DNA of 64,000 nt, from contig NZ_JACJRG010000001.1 of NCBI RefSeq assembly GCF_014697125.1, positions 434,001 to 498,000 of the forward strand. Direction: 5' to 3'. The notes beneath the pieces were generated by a model. The model searched no databases. It was given only the letters and a program-made list of their open reading frames with translations, and was not told the origin of the DNA. Numbering within the stretch: the first letter of the stretch is position 1; each line of letters starts with the position of its first letter. The position numbers were made by a program, and so were the translations under genes. Shown in pieces: positions 1 through 8,567 of the stretch. The DNA comes from Anabaena minutissima FACHB-250 (GTDB lineage Bacteria > Cyanobacteriota > Cyanobacteriia > Cyanobacteriales > Nostocaceae).

Positions 1-1506
1 GAGAATACTAATAATTTCACACTCCCCACTCCTCACTCCCCACTCAGCACTCCCCACTCCTCACTCCCCACTCCTCACTCCCCACTCAGCACTCAGCACT
101 CAGCACTCAGCACTCAAAATTCCCCACTCCACTTAATCAGAGTTGGCGACCCCAACCAAGCGATTAACTCGACCTTTACCCCGGCTGATCCGATTTACTT
201 TCGGGAATTTTGCCAAGAGTGCGATTGCTCTGGCAAACTAGCAACAATGGATCAAGCTGGTCGCAGTACCCAGATGATTATCGAAGCGGCTAATTTTGCG
301 CTGCAATGGGTGAATAGCTTTTATGGGGCTAAAAATCAAAAGTCTCCCCATCTTCCTAGTCCATTTAGTTTGCAAATGATTCGTCCTGTCAACCAAGCTA
401 ATGTCAATCCAGCCGCAGTAGGTGGAGGATTAGAGCTATATACGCCCCGTGATATTCATCACACAGCCGAATTGCTAGGTAACAGGGTAATTGAGCTATT
501 AACAGCAGACCCAACTAAAAGCGTGGCGGTATTAGTACGGGAAAATCGTCAGGGACGTTGGTTATCACAGGCACTAGAACCACTGTGTAAAGAGCATAAA
601 ATTACTATATTTGATGTCGGAGAAAGCGATCGCCGTTCCCATGTTCCCCAGGAAATTTTAACACTGCTGCAATTTTGCGATCGCCCCCATTCTCCCGACT
701 ACCTCAAAACCGCCTTAGAAGTATTGGTAAAGCGTCAATTAATTCCCACCCAAGACCTCAACGCCCTAGCCAGTCTCCCAGAAGAATTTCTCTATCCCGG
801 CCCCTTAGCTACACCCCAAGCAGAGACGGTACAAAAAGCCTCTCACATAAGCCGTAGTTTACTCCGCGCCCGCTTGGAACTGCCTTTATATCAGCTAATT
901 TCCTTTTTAGCTTTAACTTTAAATTACGACCAAGCCGAACTGGCTACGGCTGATAAACTCTCCGAACGAGTCAACAAGCAAATCGCTAGTAATAACTCAA
1001 TGGGGTCAATGCTGTCAGTTTTAAGTGAAATTGTCAGTTCTGAACGCTTTGAACCAGTGGAAACAGAGGATGTAGAAGCCCGCTACACCCGTGCTGGTCA
1101 ACTAACAATTATCACCATGCACAAAGCCAAAGGGTTAGATTGGCACTATGTATTTCTACCCTTCCTCCATGAAAACCTCATTCCTGGTAGGTTTTGGGTA
1201 CCTCCCCAAAGCCAATTTTTAGGTGACTTTACCTTATCAGAAGTCGCCCGCGCCCAGATTCGCGCTGCCCTCCACGGTGAAGTCAGTATTCCAGAAGTAA
1301 CCCCAGCGTGGGAACAAGCCAAACACCTCAAAACAGCCGAAGAGTATCGTTTACTATATGTGGCGATGACCAGAGCCAAACAATTATTATGGATGTCTGC
1401 GGCACAAAAAGCCCCCTTTACCTGGAGTAAACCAGACAACTTACAAGAACAAGCTCCCTGTCCAGTGTTCTCAGCATTAAAACGACAGTTTCCTGATTGT
1501 AGTTAG
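1..1506 (+). CDS. UvrD/PcrA-like DNA helicase, C-terminal part (5' end outside window)
   Basis: The frame is open from base 1, so the gene begins upstream. Seen: the superfamily 1 motif GDPNQAI (about base 150), a motif V version HKAKGLDW (about base 1120) and a motif VI version YVAMTRAK (about base 1360). These mark the ATP-binding and coupling motifs of UvrD/Rep/PcrA-type helicases, which unwind DNA in repair or restart. The first ATG of the visible frame (247) lies after the GDPNQAI motif and cannot be the true start. Just before that motif the frame reads through a heptanucleotide repeat (about 20-116) that adds low-complexity Ser/His/Thr/Leu residues without a stop. The stop overlaps the stop of the convergent toxin pseudogene by a few bases. 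The exact subfamily is uncertain. Confidence 0.85.
   Translation, partial: ENTNNFTLPTPHSPLSTPHSSLPTPHSPLSTQHSALSTQNSPLHLIRVGDPNQAINSTFTPADPIYFREFCQECDCSGKLATMDQAGRSTQMIIEAANFALQWVNSFYGAKNQKSPHLPSPFSLQMIRPVNQANVNPAAVGGGLELYTPRDIHHTAELLGNRVIELLTADPTKSVAVLVRENRQGRWLSQALEPLCKEHKITIFDVGESDRRSHVPQEILTLLQFCDRPHSPDYLKTALEVLVKRQLIPTQDLNALASLPEEFLYPGPLATPQAETVQKASHISRSLLRARLELPLYQLISFLALTLNYDQAELATADKLSERVNKQIASNNSMGSMLSVLSEIVSSERFEPVETEDVEARYTRAGQLTIITMHKAKGLDWHYVFLPFLHENLIPGRFWVPPQSQFLGDFTLSEVARAQIRAALHGEVSIPEVTPAWEQAKHLKTAEEYRLLYVAMTRAKQLLWMSAAQKAPFTWSKPDNLQEQAPCPVFSALKRQFPDCS
20..116. repeat. Heptanucleotide tandem repeat (STRR) inside the helicase frame
   Basis: Degenerate copies of a 7-base unit (CACTCCC, CACTCCT, CACTCAG) run for about 100 bases. 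Three units equal seven codons, so the tract encodes a repeated HSALSTQ/HSPLSTP-like peptide. The same unit family recurs at about 22174, 33461, 38721 and 47221, where it is intergenic. Confidence 0.9.
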
Positions 1507-1934
1507 GGAGGAGTATGAGGAAGCAACCAATTTTCAACCCTTAAATTTTTAAAAAAGTCAAAATCAGAAAAATTATTAGTGACTAAAATTTAATTATTAC
1601 AATAAGCAATACTCGCAATTTGACCATCTACAAAAGCAGGAGTTTTGCCAATTTTGGATAATCTAGCCCTTTCTTGGGCGTGCCATTGTGCCGCCTTTAA
1701 AGCGTAGTTTAGGACTAGTAAATTTAATACCGATTCATGAATATAATTCCAAAGAGACTCTCGCAGCTTAGATTCTGGCAATCGCAAACAGCCGTGTCAA
1801 AGTTCATTAACAACAATACTATCAACGGCAACTTCTGATTTATGAATATCTAGTTTATACAAAACATTAATATTAGGAATAGGACGTGCTGGCTCTGACA
1901 TAATATTGGTATCAAGGAAGTATTTCAATCTCAT
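1503..1934 (-). pseudogene. vapC: VapC-like PIN-domain toxin with two nonsense codons
   Basis: Reading the minus strand from the ATG at 1934 gives a PIN-domain toxin start (YFLDTNIMSE, with the first catalytic Asp). The frame is interrupted by TGA at codon 46 (1797-1799), where family members usually have Trp before His. It continues through the conserved FVDGQIASIAY segment, meets TAA at codon 115 (1590-1592), and goes on with ILVTNNFSDF and RVENW to a natural TAA at 1503-1505. There is no frameshift: the full 143-codon frame is present with two single-base nonsense changes. Its ATG overlaps the antitoxin stop (ATGA). Known: VapC toxins are ribonucleases. Inferred: this one is inactive. The longest intact piece is about 65 residues. 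Confidence 0.85.
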
Positions 1935-2158
1935 AGATTAATTTCTCTGCCCACACTGCGATCTCGTAGTTCAGCGAAATCATCATCAGTATAGATAATC
2001 CCCCCACTTTCGATGACACTTCTAAATTTTCGTAATCCCTGCCAAAAATTATCCCCTCTAGATTCCTCCTTTTTTTTACTGAGGAACTCCAACAAATAGT
2101 CCTGTTCTGCTTTCGGTAAACTTTCAATAGAATTAATAATTTCTTGTAAAGTTATCAT
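1931..2158 (-). CDS. Antitoxin-like small protein (VapB position)
   Basis: A 75-residue acidic protein starts at ATG 2158 and its TGA overlaps the ATG of the broken PIN toxin (ATGA), the translational coupling typical of type II toxin-antitoxin pairs. The N-terminus (LPKAEQDYLLEFL) looks helical, and the C-terminal part (DDDFAELRDRSVGRE) resembles the toxin-binding tail of cyanobacterial antitoxins paired with PIN toxins. It is intact although its toxin is not. That is the order of loss expected when a toxin decays first. An overlapping 71-residue frame on the same strand has no support. DNA-binding fold not assigned. Confidence 0.7.
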   Translation of the reverse strand: MITLQEIINSIESLPKAEQDYLLEFLSKKKEESRGDNFWQGLRKFRSVIESGGIIYTDDDFAELRDRSVGREINL

Positions 2159-2437
2159 AAAATCTCCTAATCAAGCGTTATCTCTATTTTAATTTTAAAA
2201 TTCCCAGCTTCAATCTCTTACGCAATTCTCACTCTCCAACCCCAAACCATCAATTAATTAAATGGTATAGATAGCAACATGGCGTGACCACAAGCTACTA
2301 CACTGACAGCGATTAGTTTTCAGTTAAAATAAGCCCTGATCCAAAAGACAGTAAGTTAAATGCAACTTTGGGCAGGAAAAATTGCTAGAGTGAACACAGT
2401 TAGCCTTGATGTCTAATCGCCAAAACCTATATATCTC

Positions 2438-4000
2438 ATGGATTTTGCTAATCTTGCATCCCAGTTAAATGCCGGGACGATTTTACCAGAGGGAATTGTC
2501 ATTATCACCCTCATGGCGGTTTTGATTGTTGATTTGATTTTAGGGCGCACATCCTCACGCTGGATTGGATATCTAGCGATCGCAGGTTTACTAGCTGCGA
2601 TTGTCGCCCTATGTTTTAAATGGGATGCTATCAATCCCATCGCCTTTAGCGGTAGTTTTAATGGTGACGACCTCAGTATTGTCTTTCGCGGTATCATTGC
2701 CTTGTCTGCCGTTGTGACTATACTGATGTCAATTCGCTACATTGAGCAGAGTGGCACTGCATTAGCCGAATTCATCGCGATTTTATTGACCGCTACTCTA
2801 GGAGGGATGTTTCTCTCTGGGGCTAGTGAGTTGGTGATGATTTTCATCTCACTAGAAACACTGAGTATCTCCTCTTATTTACTTACGGGTTATACCAAGC
2901 GTGACCCCCGTTCTAATGAAGCGGCTCTGAAATACTTGTTGATTGGGGCTTCCAGTACAGCAGTATTCTTGTACGGTGTATCATTACTGTATGGTCTATC
3001 TGGTGGACAAACAGAATTAGGTGCGATCGCTAATGGTATTGCTCAAGCGAATGTTGGTCAATCCTTGGGTTTAGTGATTGCCCTAGTATTTGTGATTGCA
3101 GGTATTGGCTTCAAAATCTCTGCTGCACCCTTCCACCAATGGACACCAGACGTTTATGAAGGCGCACCTACCCCAGTTATCGCCTTTTTGTCTGTTGGTT
3201 CTAAAGCAGCCGGATTTGCCCTAGCTATCCGCTTGTTGACCACAGCTTTCCCCCTTGTCGCCGAGGAGTGGAGGTTTGTCTTCACAGCCCTGGCTGTTCT
3301 CAGCATGATTTTGGGTAACGTCGTCGCCCTTGCCCAAACCAGCATGAAACGGATGTTGGCTTATTCATCCATCGCCCAAGCTGGGTTTGTGATGATTGGC
3401 TTAATTGCTGGGACTGACGCAGGCTACGCCAGCATGATTTTTTACCTGCTGGTTTACCTGTTCATGAATCTGTGTGGTTTTACCTGCGTGATTCTGTTCT
3501 CCCTACGGACAGGAACAGACCAAATCACGGAATACTCTGGGTTATATCAAAAAGACCCCCTACTAACCTTGGCTTTAAGCCTATCCCTGCTTTCTTTAGG
3601 TGGGATTCCGCCTCTAGCTGGGTTTTTCGGGAAGATTTACCTCTTCTGGGCTGGTTGGCAAGCGGGTCTTTACTGGCTAGTTCTACTAGGTCTAGTTACC
3701 AGCGTTGTTTCCATCTACTACTACATTCGTGTAGTTAAGATGATGGTAGTTAAAGAACCCCAAGAAATGTCCGACGTAGTGAAAAATTACCCCGAAATAC
3801 GTTGGAATTTACCTGGATTTAGACCTTTGCAAGTAGGATTAATAGTGACTTTAATTGCCACTACCCTTGCCGGGATTTTGTCAAATCCTCTGTTTACTTT
3901 GGCAAATAATTCTGTTACTCATACTGCTATTTTGCAAACAGCAGCAGTTGTCAGTAACCAGGTAAGCGTAATACCTGCTGAGAAACCAGAAGGGTTGTAA
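2438..4000 (+). CDS. ndhB: NAD(P)H-quinone oxidoreductase subunit 2 (NdhB)
   Basis: A 520-residue, very hydrophobic protein with about 14 predicted membrane helices, the usual length for cyanobacterial NdhB. The proton-translocating antiporter-like core is visible (for example [12 protein letters not shown] and [18 protein letters not shown]). It is a membrane subunit of thylakoid NDH-1, which takes electrons from reduced ferredoxin to plastoquinone and serves cyclic electron flow, respiration and CO2 uptake. The start ATG gives the expected [14 protein letters not shown]-terminus. The gene stands alone and ends in a strong hairpin terminator at 4022-4051. Nothing unusual in the frame. Confidence 0.97.
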   Translation: MDFANLASQLNAGTILPEGIVIITLMAVLIVDLILGRTSSRWIGYLAIAGLLAAIVALCFKWDAINPIAFSGSFNGDDLSIVFRGIIALSAVVTILMSIRYIEQSGTALAEFIAILLTATLGGMFLSGASELVMIFISLETLSISSYLLTGYTKRDPRSNEAALKYLLIGASSTAVFLYGVSLLYGLSGGQTELGAIANGIAQANVGQSLGLVIALVFVIAGIGFKISAAPFHQWTPDVYEGAPTPVIAFLSVGSKAAGFALAIRLLTTAFPLVAEEWRFVFTALAVLSMILGNVVALAQTSMKRMLAYSSIAQAGFVMIGLIAGTDAGYASMIFYLLVYLFMNLCGFTCVILFSLRTGTDQITEYSGLYQKDPLLTLALSLSLLSLGGIPPLAGFFGKIYLFWAGWQAGLYWLVLLGLVTSVVSIYYYIRVVKMMVVKEPQEMSDVVKNYPEIRWNLPGFRPLQVGLIVTLIATTLAGILSNPLFTLANNSVTHTAILQTAAVVSNQVSVIPAEKPEGL

Positions 4001-4021
4001 ATTCTACCTTTTGTTATCTAA

Positions 4022-4051
4022 ATGGCTAATAGTTGAAAAACTATTAGCCAT
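4022..4051 (+). terminator. Rho-independent terminator of ndhB
   Basis: A perfect 13-bp stem (arm ATGGCTAATAGTT) closes on a GAAA tetraloop and is followed by GTTTTATGTTT, 21 bases after the ndhB stop. It also lies downstream of the convergent kinase gene ending at 4160. Confidence 0.85.
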
Positions 4052-4159
4052 GTTTTATGTTTGCAACTAATATTAATTTTAAAAATAAATTCTGTTCGCA
4101 TAATGTGTACCTTTGTGCAGAGTAATTTCCCAAAATGGGATGCTCACTTATTGCAATTT

Positions 4160-5500
4160 TTATAAACTAATAGGAAGCTGTATGGCAAATTTTGCGCCTT
4201 CTCCGGGAGTAGAGTAACAGTTAAGTTTGCCATTATGTTTTTTAACTATAATTTGGTAACTGATAGATAATCCTAACCCTGTCCCTTTACCCACAGGTTT
4301 AGTTGTAAAAAAAGGATCAAATAGCTTGGATTTATTTCTTTCACTAATTCCTACTCCATTATCAGCAATTGTTATTTCTATCCAATTAATATCAATTAAT
4401 TTAGTTTGAATTGTAATTGTTGGTGCTTCCTGAACCATATCTTCTAAATCCTCTAGAGCATCAATTGCATTAGTGATAATATTCATGAATACTTGGTTGA
4501 GTTGGTCAGGGTAACAAGTTATTTTTGGTAGTTGAACATCATAATTTTTGATCAATTGGATTGTTAGAGACTGATGCCTAATTTGTAACCGATGTGACAA
4601 CAACATTAAAGTGCTATCAATACCTTCATGAATATCAACTTTTTTAATATTCGCTTCATCCAATCTTGAAAAATTACGTAGTGAGTTGACTATTTTCTTA
4701 ATCCGCTCTGCTCCTACCTTCATAGAATGGAAAATTTTATTCAGGTCTTGAATGAGGAAATTTAAGTCTATTATCTCTATAGCTTTTTGTACTTCTAAAG
4801 GAGGGTTGGGAAGATATTTTTGATAAACTTCTACTAATTTTAATAAATTGCTAGTATATTGTTGAGTGTGATAAAGGTTGCCTAAAATAAAACTTACAGG
4901 ATTATTAATTTCATGGGCGATACCAGCAACCACTTGACCTAAACTTGACATTTTTTCAGCTTGTATGAGTTGAGTTTGAGTAAGTTGTAGTTCTTTAAGT
5001 GTTTCTTGTAAAGCGTTTGTACGTTCTTCTACTCTATGTTCTAATTCTTCATTAGCTTTTGCCAGGGCAAATTCTACTTGTTGACGGTGTTGGATTTCAT
5101 GCCTTAACTCATCTATTTTTTTATTTAATAGTATAAAATTACTGTTAGCCATAACTTTATTTTCTAAGCGGAGAAGAATTAGAGCCGGAGATTCAGGCGA
5201 CCACGGTTGAATAACTGCTCCCTGACTACGGCATATTAATTTTTCTCCATTGTGCTGGCGCAAAGTTAAAGTACCAATAACCATTGCTCTACTCGTTGAA
5301 CAAGCTTTTAGGTACTCTTTTAACTCATGTGGAGATTCCGTAACAAAATCAATCAGCTTTTTTGCCTGTAAGTCACGACAACGCAACCCCAGCATATCTG
5401 CTACTAGTTGGTTAGTAGCTAGCAGATGACCTTCGTTATTTACCAAAAGTAGAGGTTCTGGTAGCACTTTGGCCAGTTGGAGAAATTGTTCAGGCATCAT
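4160..5500 (-). CDS. PAS-domain sensor histidine kinase
   Basis: 446 residues, no membrane segment. Order: an N-terminal PAS-like domain (about 10-125), a coiled-coil stretch (about 130-180), a HisKA domain with the phospho-acceptor His in GIAHEINNPVSF, and a HATPase domain with the N box (NIITNAIDAL), DNGVGIS and GTGLGLSISY. All catalytic boxes are intact. It is the last gene of the minus-strand signalling array, 66 bases after the MetOD1/V4R-like gene. The kinase core is closely similar to those at 6235, 8568 and 10168, including the long spacer between the H and N boxes with IHEGIDSTL, so these arose by duplication. The output partner is not apparent in this gene. The single-domain response regulator at 14189 is a candidate. 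Confidence 0.9.
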   Translation of the reverse strand: MMPEQFLQLAKVLPEPLLLVNNEGHLLATNQLVADMLGLRCRDLQAKKLIDFVTESPHELKEYLKACSTSRAMVIGTLTLRQHNGEKLICRSQGAVIQPWSPESPALILLRLENKVMANSNFILLNKKIDELRHEIQHRQQVEFALAKANEELEHRVEERTNALQETLKELQLTQTQLIQAEKMSSLGQVVAGIAHEINNPVSFILGNLYHTQQYTSNLLKLVEVYQKYLPNPPLEVQKAIEIIDLNFLIQDLNKIFHSMKVGAERIKKIVNSLRNFSRLDEANIKKVDIHEGIDSTLMLLSHRLQIRHQSLTIQLIKNYDVQLPKITCYPDQLNQVFMNIITNAIDALEDLEDMVQEAPTITIQTKLIDINWIEITIADNGVGISERNKSKLFDPFFTTKPVGKGTGLGLSISYQIIVKKHNGKLNCYSTPGEGAKFAIQLPISL

Positions 5501-5566
5501 AAATTTACTTCAGAGTATATACAAGCACTCACCCATCTTTGGATATTGGACTAGTGCTAGAAAATC

Positions 5567-6109
5567 TCAGATACTATCTGTACTTTTGAAATATTCTCGA
5601 CCTTCTGCGTCTTCTGACTCATCTGTTGGCTTGAGGTAAACCGTAACTCTACATCCATTAGCACCGGACGCTATGGTTTCTTGAAGTTCTACCTTGGCAT
5701 AGCCTAAATTATCAGCCGCTATCGTCCCAAAAACGTTAGAGGTCATCATGCACATAGCTGGACGATTCAACACTTTTTCTGCAAAGGGACAGGTTCTGTT
5801 ACCAAAAACAATTTTTTCATCACTCTGTTCGATGATATAAAAATCACCCTGAATCCGTTTTTTTAAATCAACTAAGACATCAGCAATTTGCTCACGAGTA
5901 AGTTGGGGTACTTCTAAGGCTGATTTATATTCTTGGTTGATTTGTCCACCCATACGTTGACCGACTACACTGATAAACCCAGAAGCCTCTTCTAAACCGA
6001 CTATATCCTGTAAAGTCCCAGATAATTCACGAATCAAGGTACGTAAGAAAATGTCTCGCTCCAAATGAATATTCGCAGTATTTATGGTTGATTGAAGGAT
6101 TTTGTTCAT
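5567..6109 (-). CDS. MetOD1/V4R-like cysteine-containing sensor or output protein
   Basis: 180 residues, soluble. The N-terminal third is helical. The C-terminal part has three spaced cysteines (RTCPF, AMCMM, NGCRV) and a small-domain pattern ([11 protein letters not shown], then [14 protein letters not shown]) that resembles the methanogen output domain 1 / V4R superfamily of small ligand- or metal-binding domains found in two-component systems. The assignment is from pattern memory and is tentative. It sits between two histidine kinase genes in the same direction, which suggests it senses a ligand for, or is controlled by, one of them. It is not an H-NOX protein: the YxSxR heme motif is absent. 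Confidence 0.5.
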   Translation of the reverse strand: MNKILQSTINTANIHLERDIFLRTLIRELSGTLQDIVGLEEASGFISVVGQRMGGQINQEYKSALEVPQLTREQIADVLVDLKKRIQGDFYIIEQSDEKIVFGNRTCPFAEKVLNRPAMCMMTSNVFGTIAADNLGYAKVELQETIASGANGCRVTVYLKPTDESEDAEGREYFKSTDSI

Positions 6110-6234
6110 AAAATTATCTATAACTAGGTTAAAACTCTAAACTTAGAATTCCCCGAAGTTTATCTAAAATCTCTACACCAAAGATAATTAATTTAATTTA
6201 ATTTAAGTTAATAATAAAAACTAATTCAATTATG

Positions 6235-7269
6235 TTAGTAAATAGGAATAGCGATCGCAAACTCTGTACCCTCTCCTAATACAGATTCTACTTCCAGAGT
6301 ACCACCGTGTTTCTGCACAATAATTTGGTGAGCGATTGATAATCCTAAACCCGTACCTTTGCCTACAGGTTTAGTAGTAAATGAATGTTCAAAAATTTTA
6401 GCTTTCACATCTTCCGATATCCCTAAAGCATTATCTTTAATCCGAATCAATACATAATTATTATGGTGGTCTAAAGATGTTTGAATAATAATCTGATTAT
6501 TTTTTGTTTGAATTTCTGCAAAACTCAAATCAGAGTTAGACTCTTCTAAAGCATCAATTGCATTAGCGAAAATATTCATAAACACTTGATTTAATTGTCC
6601 AGGGAAACAATCTATTATCGGAATATCTCCAAATTTTTTGATTACCTGAATTTCTGGACGGTTCTGATTAGCTTTTAAACGATGCTTAAGGATAAATAGA
6701 GTGCTATTAATACCTTCATGAATATTAAAAGATAATTTAAATTCTGTATCAGCCCGCGCAAAAATCCGCAAACTAGAACTAAGATTACTAATGCGATCAG
6801 TACCTTCTTTCATGGACATAATGAGCTTGGGTAGATCCTCACACACATACTCCAAATCCATGACTTTAATCTGGTTTTTGATTTCTTTGAGTGGGTCAGG
6901 ATAGCACTGCTGATAGAGGTCTATGAGATATAATAAGCCATGAATATATTCGATAGCAGGGGTGATGTTCCCTATAATGAAACAGACAGGATTGTTAATT
7001 TCGTGAGCTACATCTGCAACTAATCCACCCAAAACAGACATTTTATCTTGCATTGTCTGAAGGTTTATTAATGTCTGTTCTAGTTCTAGAGTCCTTTGTT
7101 GTAACTGTGTTTGTGATTCTTGCAATTCATTAATTACTTTTTTGAGTAATGATTCCTTTTTTCTATTAGTTTCATCTAACTGCATTCGGTCTATGGCGGC
7201 ACGGTCTAATTTTTTTTGTAGTATCCTATTAGCTTTTTCAAGCTGTTGAATTTTCTCTTCGCAATTCAT
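6235..7269 (-). CDS. Soluble sensor histidine kinase
   Basis: 344 residues. The first 85 residues are a charged coiled coil with no recognised sensor domain. The HisKA domain follows (His in DVAHEINNPVCF), then a HATPase domain with NIFANAIDAL, KDNALGIS and GTGLGLSIAH. In the D box the usual DNG is DNA, a change that may lower but need not abolish nucleotide binding. The gene starts 15 bases after the FIST gene stop, so the two are probably co-transcribed, and the kinase lacks its own sensor. FIST plus a sensorless kinase is a plausible two-protein receptor. Close paralogue of the kinases at 4160, 8568 and 10168. Confidence 0.88.
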   Translation of the reverse strand: MNCEEKIQQLEKANRILQKKLDRAAIDRMQLDETNRKKESLLKKVINELQESQTQLQQRTLELEQTLINLQTMQDKMSVLGGLVADVAHEINNPVCFIIGNITPAIEYIHGLLYLIDLYQQCYPDPLKEIKNQIKVMDLEYVCEDLPKLIMSMKEGTDRISNLSSSLRIFARADTEFKLSFNIHEGINSTLFILKHRLKANQNRPEIQVIKKFGDIPIIDCFPGQLNQVFMNIFANAIDALEESNSDLSFAEIQTKNNQIIIQTSLDHHNNYVLIRIKDNALGISEDVKAKIFEHSFTTKPVGKGTGLGLSIAHQIIVQKHGGTLEVESVLGEGTEFAIAIPIY

Positions 7270-7284
7270 AATTTCCGTGAATGT

Positions 7285-8436
7285 TTACTTAGTCCCTAAA
7301 ATTAAAGTAACGAATGTTTCATTATGAAATTGCGATTTACCAGCAGATTTTATAGGGGCAATCTCGCCATTAGAATAAAAACCACAGGCAGGTAAAAACT
7401 GATTAACATAATTTTTGGTATTGAGGTACTCTTGTTGGGTTTGCATACCCAAGATTTGCCGCCTAGCTACACAGGAAAAAAATAGTACGCCTGCTGGTTC
7501 TGTGCCTGGATAATTATTGATAGCATTCATAAATGATGCGTGAGAAGCTACCAAAATATCTTGATGTCCAGCTTCAGAAATTTGAATGGTTGCTTGCTCA
7601 GGAATATCTGCAAAAAAGGTAATGCTACCTGTGGTTTCATCATAGGCAATCGGTGCTCTAAGATAAAAACTCACTCCATCTTCTTCCAAAATTGCTAGAG
7701 GATATTCCATTGAAGGTGGTAGTGTACCTAAATAATGCCGATAGAAGTCTAAAGCCGGTTTATCATCAATTTCATAGACTATATTTTTTTCTACTTTAGT
7801 GACTTTGCTAGTTTTACCGATGGGAAACCAACCACTAGCTACACCGTGGGAAAATAGAACGTTACCAGAAAACAATAAAACTGGAACAGAATCGCTGAGG
7901 ACTTGTGTTTGAAAAAACTGATAGGTATTTTGATATTTTGATTGATCAGCTGCTAAACCACCGAATATGGGAAATTTTTCTCCCAAAGCTAGTTTTAATC
8001 CATTTAATATTGATACACCACTAGTTGTCAGACTCTCTGGATGGGTCAAGCATAGTTGAGGAACTGCGGTAGTTTTAGCTTTTGCCTGTTCTACAGCTTC
8101 CTTGGTCGCCGCAATCGGATCGTGAGAAACTTTCAGTCCAACACCTGCACAAATTTCTATTTCATCTGAGCAAAACAACATTAAGGCAATTGAGTCTTGC
8201 TGAAACTCTAAGACTGAAGAAATCTCTCCATCCGTAGTTCCACCAATTAACTCAATTCCTGGAAAAGCCTGATGAATTTGTTGCAGGATGAGAATATGGT
8301 CAAAGTCAATAGCACTAAACAGAATACCCGCTTGAGGAATATTTCCAGTTAAGGAAGTGTTGCATTGCTGAATTAGTTCCTCCACTGCTGCTAAGGAGTC
8401 TGGGTCATTGCTATGGCCAACTACTATCTTTAACAT
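7285..8436 (-). CDS. FIST-domain sensory protein
   Basis: 383 residues from ATG 8436; an upstream in-frame TTG at 8439 is less likely. An N-terminal FIST domain shows GGTTDGEIS and FGGLAADQ, and a FIST C-domain ends with FFSCVARRQILG and ACGFYSNGEIAP. FIST domains bind small ligands in signalling proteins. Some stand-alone members (NosP) bind heme, sense nitric oxide and act on a neighbouring histidine kinase. Here the protein is encoded directly upstream of a kinase without a sensor domain (15-base gap), which fits that arrangement. Heme binding is an inference and cannot be read from the sequence. No membrane segment. Confidence 0.85.
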   Translation of the reverse strand: MLKIVVGHSNDPDSLAAVEELIQQCNTSLTGNIPQAGILFSAIDFDHILILQQIHQAFPGIELIGGTTDGEISSVLEFQQDSIALMLFCSDEIEICAGVGLKVSHDPIAATKEAVEQAKAKTTAVPQLCLTHPESLTTSGVSILNGLKLALGEKFPIFGGLAADQSKYQNTYQFFQTQVLSDSVPVLLFSGNVLFSHGVASGWFPIGKTSKVTKVEKNIVYEIDDKPALDFYRHYLGTLPPSMEYPLAILEEDGVSFYLRAPIAYDETTGSITFFADIPEQATIQISEAGHQDILVASHASFMNAINNYPGTEPAGVLFFSCVARRQILGMQTQQEYLNTKNYVNQFLPACGFYSNGEIAPIKSAGKSQFHNETFVTLILGTK

Positions 8437-8567
8437 CAATTTAACTCTTTAGTGAATCAACCTCTCTAGCCATATAGTTCCCAAATCTGTATAAAAAATT
8501 TACTGTTGAGCAAAGCGGAGTATTTACACTCCCAAAATTTCTTGGTAGATTTTGAGATATTTAGAAG

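Noticed and set aside
1590..1799. Programmed readthrough or recoding in the toxin gene
   Set aside because: Two different stop codons without any recoding structure; simple nonsense decay is enough.
5567..6109. H-NOX gas sensor
   Set aside because: Length fits, but YxSxR and the proximal His pattern are absent; cysteine pattern fits MetOD1/V4R better.
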